Shown one piece after another: positions 40,420-49,307 of a stretch of DNA of 64,000 nt. Position 1 is the first letter of the stretch, and each line of letters opens with the position of its first letter. Below the pieces are notes generated by a model that saw only the letters and a list, made by a program, of their open reading frames with translations, ran no database searches and was not told the DNA's origin. Both the position numbers and the translations under genes were made by a program. This DNA comes from Pullichristensenella sp963930055 (GTDB taxonomy: Bacteria; Bacillota; Clostridia; Christensenellales; Aristaeellaceae): the NCBI GenBank assembly GCA_963930055.1, contig CAWVKS010000005.1, forward strand, positions 62,001-126,000. The letters are read 5' to 3'.

Positions 40420-41093
40420 ACCACCGCATATTCATCGTCGAGGACGACCGCGTCATCGCCGCCGCCGTCAAGCGCCACATCGAGAGCTGGGGCTGCGAGG
40501 CGCGCGTTGTGCAGGATTTTCGCAACGTGCTCAAGGAGTTCGTCGCCTTCGACCCGCACCTGGTGCTGATGGACATCTCCCTGCCGTTTTTCAACGGCTA
40601 CCACTGGTGCCGGGAGATACGCAATGTCTCCAAAGTGCCGGTGATCTTCATCTCCTCGGCCTCGGACAACATGAACATCGTCATGGCCATGGACATGGGC
40701 GGCGACGATTTCATCGCCAAGCCCTTCGACCTGAGCGTGCTCACCGCCAAGGTACAGGCGGTGCTGCGCCGCGCCTACGAGTTTTCCGGTATGCGCCAGC
40801 TGCTCGAATACCGCGGCGCGGTGCTCGATTTAAGCGACGCCTCGCTGACCTACGAGGGCAGGCGTCTGGAACTGACGAAGAACGATTTTCGCATACTGCA
40901 AACGCTGATGGAGCAGCCCGGCAAGGTCATCTCCCGCGAGACGATGATGCTGCGCCTCTGGGAGACGGATTGCTTTGTGGACGACAACACGCTCACCGTC
41001 AGCATGACGCGCCTGCGCAAAAAGCTCGAGGGCATCGGCCTGGAGAACTTCATACTCACCCGCAAGGGCGCGGGCTACCAGCTGGGCGAATGA
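40416..41093 (+). CDS. Orphan OmpR-type response regulator
   Basis: A 225-residue protein starting at GTG 40416, overlapping the DUF1015 stop, with GGAGG upstream. The receiver has IFIVEDDRVIAAAV, the phospho-acceptor Asp in HLVLMDISLP, FISSASD and FIAKPFD. The winged helix has LTKNDFRILQTLM and VDDNTLTVSMTRLRKKL. It resembles regulators of the BceR/GraR/VraR type that respond to envelope stress, but neither a kinase nor an ABC transporter is adjacent. Confidence 0.92.
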   Translation: MNHRIFIVEDDRVIAAAVKRHIESWGCEARVVQDFRNVLKEFVAFDPHLVLMDISLPFFNGYHWCREIRNVSKVPVIFISSASDNMNIVMAMDMGGDDFIAKPFDLSVLTAKVQAVLRRAYEFSGMRQLLEYRGAVLDLSDASLTYEGRRLELTKNDFRILQTLMEQPGKVISRETMMLRLWETDCFVDDNTLTVSMTRLRKKLEGIGLENFILTRKGAGYQLGE

Positions 41094-41109
41094 TCCGCCC
41101 TTTCCCCAA

Positions 41110-41162
41110 GACAAAGGCCGCCGGCACGGGCTTCCGACCCCGCGCCGGCGGCCTTTGTCGGC
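41110..41162 (+). terminator. Bidirectional terminator
   Basis: GACAAAGGCCGCCGGC (from 41110) pairs perfectly with GCCGGCGGCCTTTGTC (to 41159). It serves the response regulator gene and possibly the convergent SpoIVFB-like gene. Confidence 0.85.
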
Positions 41163-41205
41163 CAGGGGAAAACGCCCCGGCCGCGGGGAAGCCGCCGCCA
41201 GGCGC

Positions 41206-42129
41206 TCAGGCGCGCGCCCCTTGCGCCGGCGAAGCGTTCAGGCGCGGCGGCTGCCCGACGTCGCGCATCCGCAGGGGCGCGTCGCCCGCGCGCAGCAGCG
41301 CCTGTTCCAGCGCCCGGGAATCCAGCAGGCGCGCGAGCATGCCGCCGCGGTAGACGGCAACCAGCGCTTCTTCCCGCGGCGCGAGCGCGCGCAGTACATC
41401 CAGCGCGACCATGTCCTCATCCACGGCCAGTACGCGCATGCGCTGGGGGCGCTCCGGCGTGCCGGCCCCGGGGCGCAGCCTTTCCGCCAGCGCCTCCGCC
41501 ACACCCAGGGAGGCGCTGCGCTTTTCGCGGCTGCCCGAGGCGGCGAGAAACACCGCCGGCAGGAGGATGGCAAGGTTCATCGTGCCCTTGCGCGCCCAGC
41601 CGACGAGGGCGGCGGCGGCCAACGCCAGCGCCAGCGCGTAGCCGCAGGCGGTCAGCGCCGAAAGCATCCTCGCCCGCCCCCGCGCCGTGCGCGCAAGGGC
41701 AAACAGCGCCCGCCCGCCGTCCAGCGGCAGGGCGGGAAGCAGGTTAAAGGCTGCCAGCATGCAGTGGAAGCGCAAAAGTTCCGCGGCAAAGGCGGGGGAG
41801 AGGGCGCGCCACCAGGCCAGCGCCGCCGTGGCCACCGCCCCCAGCAGGTTGGAAAGCGGTCCCGCCAGCGAGACGCCCAGCAGCTGCCCGCGCCCCAGCC
41901 GGTAGGGGTTCTCCAGCGTCAGCGCGCCGCCAAAGGGCATCATCTCCAGCGCCTCCACGCGCACGCGCAACAGCCGCGCGGCCAGCAAATGCGCGCCCTC
42001 ATGGAGGAAGAGCGCCGTCAGCATGGCCGTCAGCTCCGCGCGCGCCCCCAGCGCGTAAGAGAGCGCCAGCATCAAAAGCGCCAGCGCGTGCACGCGCACA
42101 TTCGTGCCGCCGATGCGAAAGCGCATCAT
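41206..42129 (-). CDS. SpoIVFB-like intramembrane M50 metalloprotease
   Basis: A 307-residue membrane protease. The zinc-binding HEGAH sits in TALFLHEGAHLLAARLL, and the third ligand motif is NLLPALPLDGGRAL. About six TM segments are followed by a C-terminal region resembling a CBS domain. In Bacillus, SpoIVFB cleaves pro-sigma-K in the mother cell. It overlaps the upstream SpoIVFA-like gene by 4 bp, matching the spoIVFA-spoIVFB pair and supporting sporulation. Confidence 0.88.
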   Translation of the reverse strand: MMRFRIGGTNVRVHALALLMLALSYALGARAELTAMLTALFLHEGAHLLAARLLRVRVEALEMMPFGGALTLENPYRLGRGQLLGVSLAGPLSNLLGAVATAALAWWRALSPAFAAELLRFHCMLAAFNLLPALPLDGGRALFALARTARGRARMLSALTACGYALALALAAAALVGWARKGTMNLAILLPAVFLAASGSREKRSASLGVAEALAERLRPGAGTPERPQRMRVLAVDEDMVALDVLRALAPREEALVAVYRGGMLARLLDSRALEQALLRAGDAPLRMRDVGQPPRLNASPAQGARA

Positions 42130-43148
42130 GCCCCGAGCAGCGGCGCGGGGTCGATGATCTCGCCCTCGCGGCGCACCTCAAAGTAGACCCTGCCCGCCTC
42201 GCTGCCGGCGATGGCCTGCCCGCGCTCGACGCGCTCGCCGGCGTTGACCTCCGGCTCAAGCAGATAGGCGCAGACGGATTCCAGCCCATTGTCGTGCTCG
42301 ATCATCACGCCCCAGCCGCCGCCGGAGAGCTGCGTGGTGGCCACCACCGTGCCCGCCTCCGCCGCCGTGACCACCGCGCCGGGCTCGCAGGCGAACTCCA
42401 CCCACGGCTGTTGTTCGTCAAAGCGCTTTTCCAGCGTCCCCTCCACCGGCTGCGCCAGCTCGCCCGCTGTGGAGAGGTCAAAAAACACCAGCATGGATTC
42501 GGGCATCAGGTCGCGCACAAAGGAAAGGCTGCCCAGCGAGCTGTCCAGGTCGATCTTCATCGTCAGGGCGCGCTCCACGCCCTCTACCGCCGCGCGCGTC
42601 CACGGCGTGTCGATATTGCGCGCCGCCAACAGCGCCAGCAGCAGCGCGCAGGCGACGGCGCTGTTGCGCAACAGCCGCTCGCCAAACGTCAGCCGCGTTT
42701 TTGCGGGCCGACGCCTGCTTTTCCGCAGGCCGTGGGCGACGCCTTTGCGCGCATGGGCGCTGCGCTGCGCTCCCGCCGTTTCCGCGTGCCCCTCCCATGC
42801 GCCGGCATGGGCTTTTACGTTGGATGGTCCTGCGGCAGCGGTTCCCGTCGCCGCCGCGTCGGCCGGCCTTTTCTCTACGCCTGTGTTTTCCCCGGCGCGC
42901 CGCCGCGGGAACATACGGGCCTTTCGGGCCCTGTCGGGCGCGGAGGGTTCGGCCCTGTCCCTTTCGGAACGCCGCGCCCGGCCGCCCTTCGCCGCCTCCG
43001 CCCCGGGCGCGAAGCCCCAGACGACGACTTCCCCGGCCTTCACCCGGGCAGGGCGCGCCTTCCGTTGCCCCGCGTGCCTTTCCGTATCCCGCGCCGCTCT
43101 CGGCCCCGCGCCGGTATGGATGATGAGCCTGGTAGTCTCCGCCTGCAT
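42126..43148 (-). CDS. SpoIVFA-like M23-domain protein with a long basic N-terminal tail
   Basis: A 340-residue protein. ATG 43148 follows GGAGGGG. Residues 1-155 are Ala/Arg-rich and low complexity, then there is one TM helix (about 162-182, RNSAVACALLLALLAARN). The C-terminal LytM/M23 domain (about 240-338) has GGGWGVMIEHDNGLESVCAYL and VYFEVRREGEIIDP. The catalytic HxH of M23 peptidases reads as V-Y-F, so it is probably inactive, as expected for SpoIVFA, the regulator that holds SpoIVFB. Confidence 0.82.
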   Translation of the reverse strand: MQAETTRLIIHTGAGPRAARDTERHAGQRKARPARVKAGEVVVWGFAPGAEAAKGGRARRSERDRAEPSAPDRARKARMFPRRRAGENTGVEKRPADAAATGTAAAGPSNVKAHAGAWEGHAETAGAQRSAHARKGVAHGLRKSRRRPAKTRLTFGERLLRNSAVACALLLALLAARNIDTPWTRAAVEGVERALTMKIDLDSSLGSLSFVRDLMPESMLVFFDLSTAGELAQPVEGTLEKRFDEQQPWVEFACEPGAVVTAAEAGTVVATTQLSGGGWGVMIEHDNGLESVCAYLLEPEVNAGERVERGQAIAGSEAGRVYFEVRREGEIIDPAPLLGA

Positions 43149-43270
43149 GCGCGTCCCCTCCTGTCAGGGGACTTTATGCGCGCCCGGCCGCGGAACAGAA
43201 CCGCCCAAAAAACGCGCGCCGCGCCTGCCGCCGTGTGGCGGGGAAGGCGCGGCGCGGACGTGTGCGCTGC

Positions 43271-44386
43271 CTAGCGCAGGTTCTCCGGGTCGAGCGGCTT
43301 GAGCTCCGGCAGCACGAAGCGCCCGTCCTTGCGCACCAGCGCGTCGTCAAACCAGATCTCGCCGCCGCCGTATTCCGGCGTCTGTATGCACACAAGATCC
43401 CAGTGCAGCGCCGAGCGGTTGCCGTTGTCGCATTCGTCGTAGCACGCGCCGGGGGTGAAGTGGAAACTGCCCATGATCTTTTCGTCAAAGAGCGTGTTGT
43501 TCATCGGCTTGGTGATGTAGGGGTTGACGCCGAGGGCAAATTCGCCCACATAGCGCGCCCCCTCGTCCAGGTCGAAGATGCGTTCCGCGCGCGCCGCGTC
43601 GTTGCCCTGCACATGGACGATCCTGCCCTCGCGGAAGGTGAGGCGCAGGTTTTCAAAGGAAAAGCCCGCCTGCGTGGAAGGCGTGTTGTAGGCAACGACG
43701 CCATTGACGCTTTCGCGCACAGGCGCGGTGAAGATCTCGCCGTCGGGTATGTTGACGCGCCCGGCGCACTTGACGGCGGGCAGGCCGCGGATGGAGAAGG
43801 AAAGATCCGTCCCCGGCCCGAGTATGCGCACGCGGTCGGTGCGCTCCATCAGCGCCTTGAGCGGCTCCATGGCCGTCTCCATGCGGGAATAGTCCATCGT
43901 GCAGACGTCGAAATAGAAGTCCTCGAAAGCCTCCGTGGACATCCCCGCCATCTGCGCCATGGCCGGCGTGGCGTCGCGCAGCACGACCCAGCGCGTTTTC
44001 GGCACGCGCAGCAGGCCGTGGACGGCGTGCGTATAGTGCGCGGCAAAGAGATTCTGCTTTTCCGCCGGCACGTCGGACTGCTCCGCGCGGTTGACAATGC
44101 CGGTCACGCCGATGTAGACCTGCATGCCCTCCATGAGCGCGGCGTCGGCGCGGGCGCGCAGGTCGAGCTGTTCCGGCGTGCAGCGCATGAGCAGCGCACG
44201 CTCGATCCCGGCGTCGCGCAGCCATACAAAGGGCAGGCCGCCGGCGCGATAGACCTCGTCCACCAGCGCCTTGACCAGTTCCCGGTTGGCGTCCGAGGCC
44301 TGGATGAGGACGTTCTCGCCATCGCGCACCTCCGTGGAAAAATGGACCAGCGTTTCCGCCAGTTTGTCGATGCGTGGATCGCGCAT
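43271..44386 (-). CDS. M29-family aminopeptidase (AmpS/PepS type)
   Basis: A 371-residue cytoplasmic metallo-aminopeptidase. ATG 44386 follows AAAGGCGG. Metal-site motifs include PDGEIFTAPVRESVNG, DEGARYVGEFALGVNP, GSFHFTPGACYDECDNGN and SALHWDLV. Length is slightly below the usual ~410. It is a single gene without a clear partner. Confidence 0.92.
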   Translation of the reverse strand: MRDPRIDKLAETLVHFSTEVRDGENVLIQASDANRELVKALVDEVYRAGGLPFVWLRDAGIERALLMRCTPEQLDLRARADAALMEGMQVYIGVTGIVNRAEQSDVPAEKQNLFAAHYTHAVHGLLRVPKTRWVVLRDATPAMAQMAGMSTEAFEDFYFDVCTMDYSRMETAMEPLKALMERTDRVRILGPGTDLSFSIRGLPAVKCAGRVNIPDGEIFTAPVRESVNGVVAYNTPSTQAGFSFENLRLTFREGRIVHVQGNDAARAERIFDLDEGARYVGEFALGVNPYITKPMNNTLFDEKIMGSFHFTPGACYDECDNGNRSALHWDLVCIQTPEYGGGEIWFDDALVRKDGRFVLPELKPLDPENLR

Positions 44387-44460
44387 GGAACTACCGCCTT
44401 TCCCATACAAATACAAAGAAAGAGGCCGCCGCTGGACGACCTCTTTGCCATATTGCCGCT

Positions 44461-45033
44461 TTATTCCGCCACAGTTTCCGCGGGCTCTTCCGCGGCTTCC
44501 TCCGCCGGCTCCTCGGTAGACGCCGCGGGCGCTTCCGTCGGCGCGGCGGTGGCTTCCTCGGTCACGTCGGCCGCAGGGGCTTCCGTGGCCTCATCGGTGG
44601 CTTCCGCAGCCTCGTCGGCCGCGGGGGTCGCGGCAGACTCGTCCGCGGGCGCTTCGGTCGCGTCGGCCGCGGTTTCGTCGGTGTGCTCATCCGCGGTATG
44701 ATCCGGGACGCCGTCGCCGTCGTGGTCGTGCTCGAGCTCTTCGGCCGTGTAAACGACATCGTCGGTGATGTCAGCGGTATCGCCCGGCGCGGTGTGCGCG
44801 GAAACGATGGTCGCGGCGATGGCGGCGACGATAAAGATCGCCGCGCCGATTTTGGTGATTTTGGCCATCTTGGCCTCATAGCCCTTGGCCTTGTTCTTGC
44901 CAAAGAAGGTCTCCGCGCCGCCGGCAATGGCCCCCAGTCCCTGACGCTGACCCTGCTGCAAAAGCACCGCGATGATCAGCACGATGGAAATCAGAATCAG
45001 TACGATGTCAAGAATAACGGTCCAGGCGTTCAT
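44461..45033 (-). CDS. secG: SecG preprotein translocase subunit with a long acidic C-terminal extension
   Basis: A 190-residue protein. Residues 1-80 are a normal SecG: TM1 (TVILDIVLILISIVLIIAVLLQQG), the loop QGLGAIAGGAETFFGKNKAKG and TM2 (KIGAAIFIVAAIAATIVS). SecG is usually about 75-110 residues. Here a further ~110 residues of Ala/Glu/Asp/Thr follow, including DHDGDGVPDH, which resembles a calcium-binding Dx[DN]xDG loop. The stop and start are clear, with AGGAGG at the start. Confidence 0.9.
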   Translation of the reverse strand: MNAWTVILDIVLILISIVLIIAVLLQQGQRQGLGAIAGGAETFFGKNKAKGYEAKMAKITKIGAAIFIVAAIAATIVSAHTAPGDTADITDDVVYTAEELEHDHDGDGVPDHTADEHTDETAADATEAPADESAATPAADEAAEATDEATEAPAADVTEEATAAPTEAPAASTEEPAEEAAEEPAETVAE

Positions 45034-45073
45034 GGAATTCCTCCTATATTATCATCAAGCAAACTGCCAGAGT

Positions 45074-45102
45074 ATTATACCACGCTTTTTCCCCAATAGC
45101 AA
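45074..45102 (-). promoter_or_regulatory. Promoter of secG
   Basis: TTGCTA (45102-45097) and TATAAT (45079-45074) with a 17-bp spacer. Confidence 0.75.
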
Positions 45103-45233
45103 CCATGTTTTTCAGTTTTTCCCGAATTTCACAAGGATTTTTCGCGGAAAAGGCCGCCCGTGGGCGCTTGACCGGGCGGGAAAGCTGTGATAGTATGAAA
45201 AAAAACGCCCTGCAGGGCGCGGGAGGGATGCCA

Positions 45234-45575
45234 ATGGCCCGTCTGGAACGCTGGGTGCTGGCGGCGTCCCTTTGCGCGCTTTTGCTTTTGTACGGCTGGG
45301 CGCATGGCGGACTGTTTGCCCGCGAGGAAAGGCTTTTGCCCATCCAGACCGTGCAGGGCGCGGCGATCGAGGACGGCGGCTACCTCATCGACATCAATAC
45401 CGCCGACGTCCGGGCGCTGGATACGCTCCCGGGCATCGGCGAAGTGCTGGCCGGCCGCATCGTGGAATACCGCGAGGCGCACGGGCCGTTTCCTTCCGTG
45501 GAGGCGCTCGACCATGTGGAGGGCATCGGATGGGGCACGCTCGCGCCCATCCGCCGCTTCCTCATCGCCGGCTGA
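45234..45575 (+). CDS. ComEA-like helix-hairpin-helix protein, membrane-anchored
   Basis: A 113-residue protein. ATG 45234 follows GGGAGGGA (an in-frame ATG at 45228 lies too close to it). One TM helix near residues 6-24 is followed by a ComEA-type (HhH)2 region: IDINTADVRALDTLPGIGEVLAGRIVEYREAHGPF and ALDHVEGIGWGTLAPIRRFL. Such proteins bind DNA during uptake. No other competence gene is near. Its stop lies one base from that of the convergent CAP gene. Confidence 0.88.
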   Translation: MARLERWVLAASLCALLLLYGWAHGGLFAREERLLPIQTVQGAAIEDGGYLIDINTADVRALDTLPGIGEVLAGRIVEYREAHGPFPSVEALDHVEGIGWGTLAPIRRFLIAG

Positions 45576-45576
45576 C

Positions 45577-46383
45577 TCAGGCGCCGAAGAGCTGCGCCCA
45601 GTAGAGCACGCCGTCCGCCTCCAGCGCGCAGACACCGATGCGCGTATAGCCGGCGCGCAGTATGTTGTCCCGGTGCCCGTCAGAGCTCATCCAGGCGGCC
45701 ATCACGCGGTCGGCGCTATCGTGGCCTTTGGCGATGTTTTCCCCGCTGGCCGCGGAGGAGACGGTGGACCAGCCGCTGCCGTCCGGCCGGGTGTGGCTGA
45801 ACGATTCCACGATCTCGCGGGCGCGCACCATCGCGGCGCGCTCCAGCTCCGCGTCCACGCGCAGCGCCCCAAGGCCGCGCGCGGCGCGCTCCATGTTCGT
45901 CTGGCGCACGACCTCCCCCGCGAGGGAGGGTAGGGCGTTGCCCGCCTCTTGCGTCGGCGCGGGTGTGGGCGGTATAGTGGAAATTTCGGTCGGTATTGCC
46001 GTCGCCACGGGCGTGGGGACGGGCGTAACGGGCGGCAAAGTCACGACTTCGGTCGGTTCCTGTGCTTCCCCGGCGGGCGGCGGGTCAGCCTCCCCGGCCG
46101 CGACGCGCACGCAGCCCTCCGCACAGCGCAGCTGCACGGCGTAGTCGCCCGGCTCCTGCGTGTACCAGACGGGCGCGTCAAAGCAGCCGTCTGTCCCCGC
46201 CACATCCGTCACCAGCACCGGCCAGCCGTCGCGGTAGACCGTCAGCGTCGCCTGCGGGCAGGCGCAGCCCTCCCAGCGCACGGACAGCCCCCCGCTTCCC
46301 AGGCGCGCCTCCAGCGTCGCTTCGCTCAGCGCCGCGCCGGTAAGCAGGCACAAAAGCAGCAGGCATGCAAGCGTTCTTTTCAT
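45577..46383 (-). CDS. Secreted CAP/SCP-domain protein (YkwD-like)
   Basis: A 268-residue protein with a signal peptide (KRTLACLLLLCLLTGAALSEA), an N-terminal beta-rich domain with paired cysteines (about 35-100), a Pro/Thr linker and a C-terminal CAP domain (about 150-268). The CAP domain has QTNMERAARGLGALRVDAELERAAMVRARE, FSHTRPDGSGW, GENIAKGH and MSSDGHRDNILRAGYTRIGV. It is typical of extracellular Firmicute proteins of unclear activity. Confidence 0.9.
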   Translation of the reverse strand: MKRTLACLLLLCLLTGAALSEATLEARLGSGGLSVRWEGCACPQATLTVYRDGWPVLVTDVAGTDGCFDAPVWYTQEPGDYAVQLRCAEGCVRVAAGEADPPPAGEAQEPTEVVTLPPVTPVPTPVATAIPTEISTIPPTPAPTQEAGNALPSLAGEVVRQTNMERAARGLGALRVDAELERAAMVRAREIVESFSHTRPDGSGWSTVSSAASGENIAKGHDSADRVMAAWMSSDGHRDNILRAGYTRIGVCALEADGVLYWAQLFGA

Positions 46384-46429
46384 GGGATCGCATCTCCTTC
46401 GTCATAGAATTGAAATATATTGCGGTTAA

Positions 46430-46458
46430 ATTGTAACAATATATCCATACTATGTCAA
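46430..46458 (-). promoter_or_regulatory. Promoter of the CAP-protein gene
   Basis: A perfect TTGACA (46458-46453) and TACAAT (46435-46430) with a 17-bp spacer. Confidence 0.8.
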
Positions 46459-46543
46459 GAAAAATTGTGCAATTTCCATAAGTTACCAGCGCTGCCAGCG
46501 GCTTCCAGTTCACACAAAGACGATACAGGAAGGGAAACACGCG

Positions 46544-47593
46544 ATGCTCGATCTGCTCCTTGCGGAAAAGACGCGCTGTCCCGCCGCCGAGGCGCGGGAC
46601 TTCTGCAAGCTCCTCTATCAAAGCGAATTCGGCGCCGGCCACATGGCGCCGGACGCGGAAACCGCCCTTGCGCGCCTGCGCGCCGAGTGCGCCGTCTGCG
46701 GCGTTGCCGACGCGGGGGTAACGCCGTTCACGGACGTGGGCGGCGGCCTTCTGCGCCTGCATCTGCGCTTGCTGCCGGCGCTGAAGCTGCGCCCTGAGAC
46801 GGTCGCCGGCCTTTTTGCCTGCGCCTGCGTCCCGCGCGGCAGCGTCGCCGGGCTGGAAAGGAAGCTGGCGCTTCTGCGCGAAAACGCCGCCGCGCTGGGC
46901 CTGACGGCGGAGGCGGTGGACGCGGAGGTCGCCCCCTGGCGCGCGTCGGGCTACCCCGCGCCCTCCCATTCGCAGACGTATCGGGAGCGCTACCGTCCCG
47001 CCTATCGCCTCGTGCCGGAGGCGGCCAGGCGCTATCTCAGCCTTTTTGGGGCCATCGACGCGCTGCTTGCGCAAAAGGGAAGCGCGCGCGTGGCCATCGA
47101 CGGCAACAGCGGCTCGGGCAAGTCCACGCTCGGCGCGCTGCTGGCGGCGGCCTACGGCGGCAATCTCTACCATATGGACGATTTTTTCCTGCCCCCGGAG
47201 CGCAAGACGGCAGAACGCCTGGCCGCGCCGGGCGGCAATGTGGACTGGGAGCGCTTTTCCGCGGAAGTGCTCTCCCGTCTGGGCACGGCGTTTTCCTACC
47301 GCCCCTGGCGCTGCCATCCGGGCGCGTTCGTCGCTCCTGTCCGCGTGACGCCCCGCCCTGTGGAGATCGTCGAGGGGGTTTACAGCCTGCACCCCAGGCT
47401 GCGCGACGCCTACGACCTGCGCGTGTTCCTCTCCATCGCCCCCGAGGCGCAGAAGGCGCGCATACGCGCGCGCAGCGGCGAGGCGATGCTGGCGCGCTTC
47501 CTCGGCGAGTGGATCCCGCTGGAGGATATGTATTTCAGCCGCCTGGCTGTGCGCGATTGCTGCCAGCTGGCCTTTGACGCGGGTGGGGAATGA
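46544..47593 (+). CDS. Uridine-kinase-like P-loop ATPase with an N-terminal extra domain
   Basis: A 349-residue protein. The C-terminal half is a nucleoside-kinase-type P-loop domain: Walker A IDGNSGSGKST (about 185-195), then YHMDDFFLPPE and a Walker-B-like VEIVEGVYSLHP. The N-terminal ~170 residues (FCKLLYQSEFGAGHMAPD..., YRPAYRLVPEAA) form a domain seen attached to such kinases. The substrate is unknown. ATG 46544 follows AGGAAGGG. Confidence 0.82.
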   Translation: MLDLLLAEKTRCPAAEARDFCKLLYQSEFGAGHMAPDAETALARLRAECAVCGVADAGVTPFTDVGGGLLRLHLRLLPALKLRPETVAGLFACACVPRGSVAGLERKLALLRENAAALGLTAEAVDAEVAPWRASGYPAPSHSQTYRERYRPAYRLVPEAARRYLSLFGAIDALLAQKGSARVAIDGNSGSGKSTLGALLAAAYGGNLYHMDDFFLPPERKTAERLAAPGGNVDWERFSAEVLSRLGTAFSYRPWRCHPGAFVAPVRVTPRPVEIVEGVYSLHPRLRDAYDLRVFLSIAPEAQKARIRARSGEAMLARFLGEWIPLEDMYFSRLAVRDCCQLAFDAGGE

Positions 47594-47714
47594 CCCTCCG
47601 CGCCGCCTACACGCCCGGTTTGTGCCCGCGCAGGTAAAATTCACTTTTCCCCCGCATGCGCGCTCCTCCCGACGCATAAGCATAACAAGCGAAATGCGGT
47701 TGGGAGGTTTTTCT

Positions 47715-49244
47715 ATGGCGATAAGCGTGCTCAAGCAGGCTCTGGAGATCGAGGAACTGGTCGGTTCGCGGCAGGGGCAGGCGCTTCTGCGCGCGGAGGC
47801 GATCGTCCCCGGCGCGGGCCGGGATGCGATCGAAACGCTGATGTCCGAGGCCGACCTGGTCATCGGGCAGGTGGACGTGCAGGAAGGGCGCGTGGTGCTG
47901 GAGGGCACGGCGCACTGCCAGGCCGTTTACCGGCAGGGCGGCGAGGCCACGCTGCGCTCCCTGACGGCGCAGGCACAGCTCAATCACGCCTTCGAGCTCC
48001 CCGGCGCGGCGGGGGATATGCCCTGCCGCGTCGCCGGCGAAGTGGAGCACGTGGAGGCGAAATATGAAAACGGCCACATGGTCTTTCTGGTCAGCGTGGG
48101 GCTGAAACTGCAGGTCTGGAAGCTGACGCCGGCGGAAATCGTTTCCGGCATCGAGGGCTCGCCCGCGCTGGAAACGGAGTCCGAGCCCATCCGCTCGGTG
48201 CGCGTGGCGGCGGAGGCGGCCGTGGACACATTGTTGACGGAAACGGTCTCCCTGCCGGCGGCGCTGGATGCCCGCGCCTCGCTGATCCACTGGGGCACGG
48301 TGGTGGTGGAGGGCGTGGAGCCGGACCTGGGCGGCGTGCGCGTGCGCGGCAAGCTCAACGTGGAGGCGCTGGTGGCAAGCGGCGTCGCCGGCCGCCCCGT
48401 GGCGCTGATCAAGGTGCCGCTGGCGTTTGAGCGCCTGGTGGAGATGCCGGACTGGCTGGTGGAAAACGTCTACGCCACCGCCCGCCTCAGCCGGATGGAG
48501 ACGCGCGTGGAGGCGGACGACGAAGCGGACGACGGGACGGACGCGGACATGCGCATCGAGGCCGAAGTGGAAATCAGCGTCAAGGCCGTGGCCTCTTCGG
48601 AGGCCGAGGCCATCACCGACGCCTACGCCACGAAAGGCCCGTGCGTGCAGGTGGAGACGCAGGCGCTGTCCCCCTGCGTGGCCATCGCGCGGGCGCAGGC
48701 CTCCGAGGCCTTCCGCGGCACGCTGCTCCTGCCGGAGGACGCTCCCGGCGCGGGCACGGTGCTGGCGGTGCGCGTGCGCCCGGTGGTCGGCGGCTGGGGC
48801 GTGGACGCGGGCAGGACGGCCATCGACGGCGTGCTCGAGGCCACGGTGCTCTACATGCCCGGCGGCTCCGACCAGGTCGCCTCCGCGCAGAGCGAGATGC
48901 CCTTCTCCGTGCAGGTGCAGGGCGAATTGGACGAGAGCTCCTGGGTGACGGTGGAAGCGCTTTCCGCCGAGGCCAACGCCCTGATGGGCGACCGGCTGGA
49001 ACTGCGCTGCCTTTTGAGCGTCGGCGCGGAGACGCGCGTGACCCGGGAATACACCGTCCTGAGCGGCGCGCAGGAGGGGGAGGACGTAAAAAAACGCCCC
49101 GGCATCGTGCTGTTCTGGCCGGGGTGCGACGACGACATCTGGTCCATCGGCAAGCGCTACAACGTCAGCGTGGAGGATGTGCGCGCCATGAACGGCGGCA
49201 CGGACGTCATCCGCCAGGGCAAGGCGCTGGTCCTGAAAATCTGA
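47715..49244 (+). CDS. SPOCS (DUF3794) and LysM domain spore-envelope protein
   Basis: A 509-residue protein. ATG 47715 follows GGGAGG. Repeated beta-rich SPOCS/DUF3794 modules lie at about 30-120, 165-290 and 340-440 (for example EADLVIGQVDVQEGRVVLEGTA and VDAGRTAIDGVLEATVLYM). A C-terminal LysM domain reads DDDIWSIGKRYNVSVEDVRAMN. Proteins of this design act in spore coat or cortex assembly in Clostridia. With the SpoIVF-like pair it supports sporulation. Confidence 0.9.
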   Translation: MAISVLKQALEIEELVGSRQGQALLRAEAIVPGAGRDAIETLMSEADLVIGQVDVQEGRVVLEGTAHCQAVYRQGGEATLRSLTAQAQLNHAFELPGAAGDMPCRVAGEVEHVEAKYENGHMVFLVSVGLKLQVWKLTPAEIVSGIEGSPALETESEPIRSVRVAAEAAVDTLLTETVSLPAALDARASLIHWGTVVVEGVEPDLGGVRVRGKLNVEALVASGVAGRPVALIKVPLAFERLVEMPDWLVENVYATARLSRMETRVEADDEADDGTDADMRIEAEVEISVKAVASSEAEAITDAYATKGPCVQVETQALSPCVAIARAQASEAFRGTLLLPEDAPGAGTVLAVRVRPVVGGWGVDAGRTAIDGVLEATVLYMPGGSDQVASAQSEMPFSVQVQGELDESSWVTVEALSAEANALMGDRLELRCLLSVGAETRVTREYTVLSGAQEGEDVKKRPGIVLFWPGCDDDIWSIGKRYNVSVEDVRAMNGGTDVIRQGKALVLKI

Positions 49245-49258
49245 AAAAACGCAAAACG

Positions 49259-49299
49259 CCCCGGCCGCGAAACCATGCGGCCGGGGTCGCCTTGTTTTT
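49259..49299 (+). terminator. Terminator after the SPOCS/LysM gene
   Basis: CCCCGGCCGC (49259-49268) and GCGGCCGGGG (49277-49286), followed by TCGCCTTGTTTTT. Confidence 0.85.
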
Positions 49300-49307
49300 G
49301 GCGCCGT

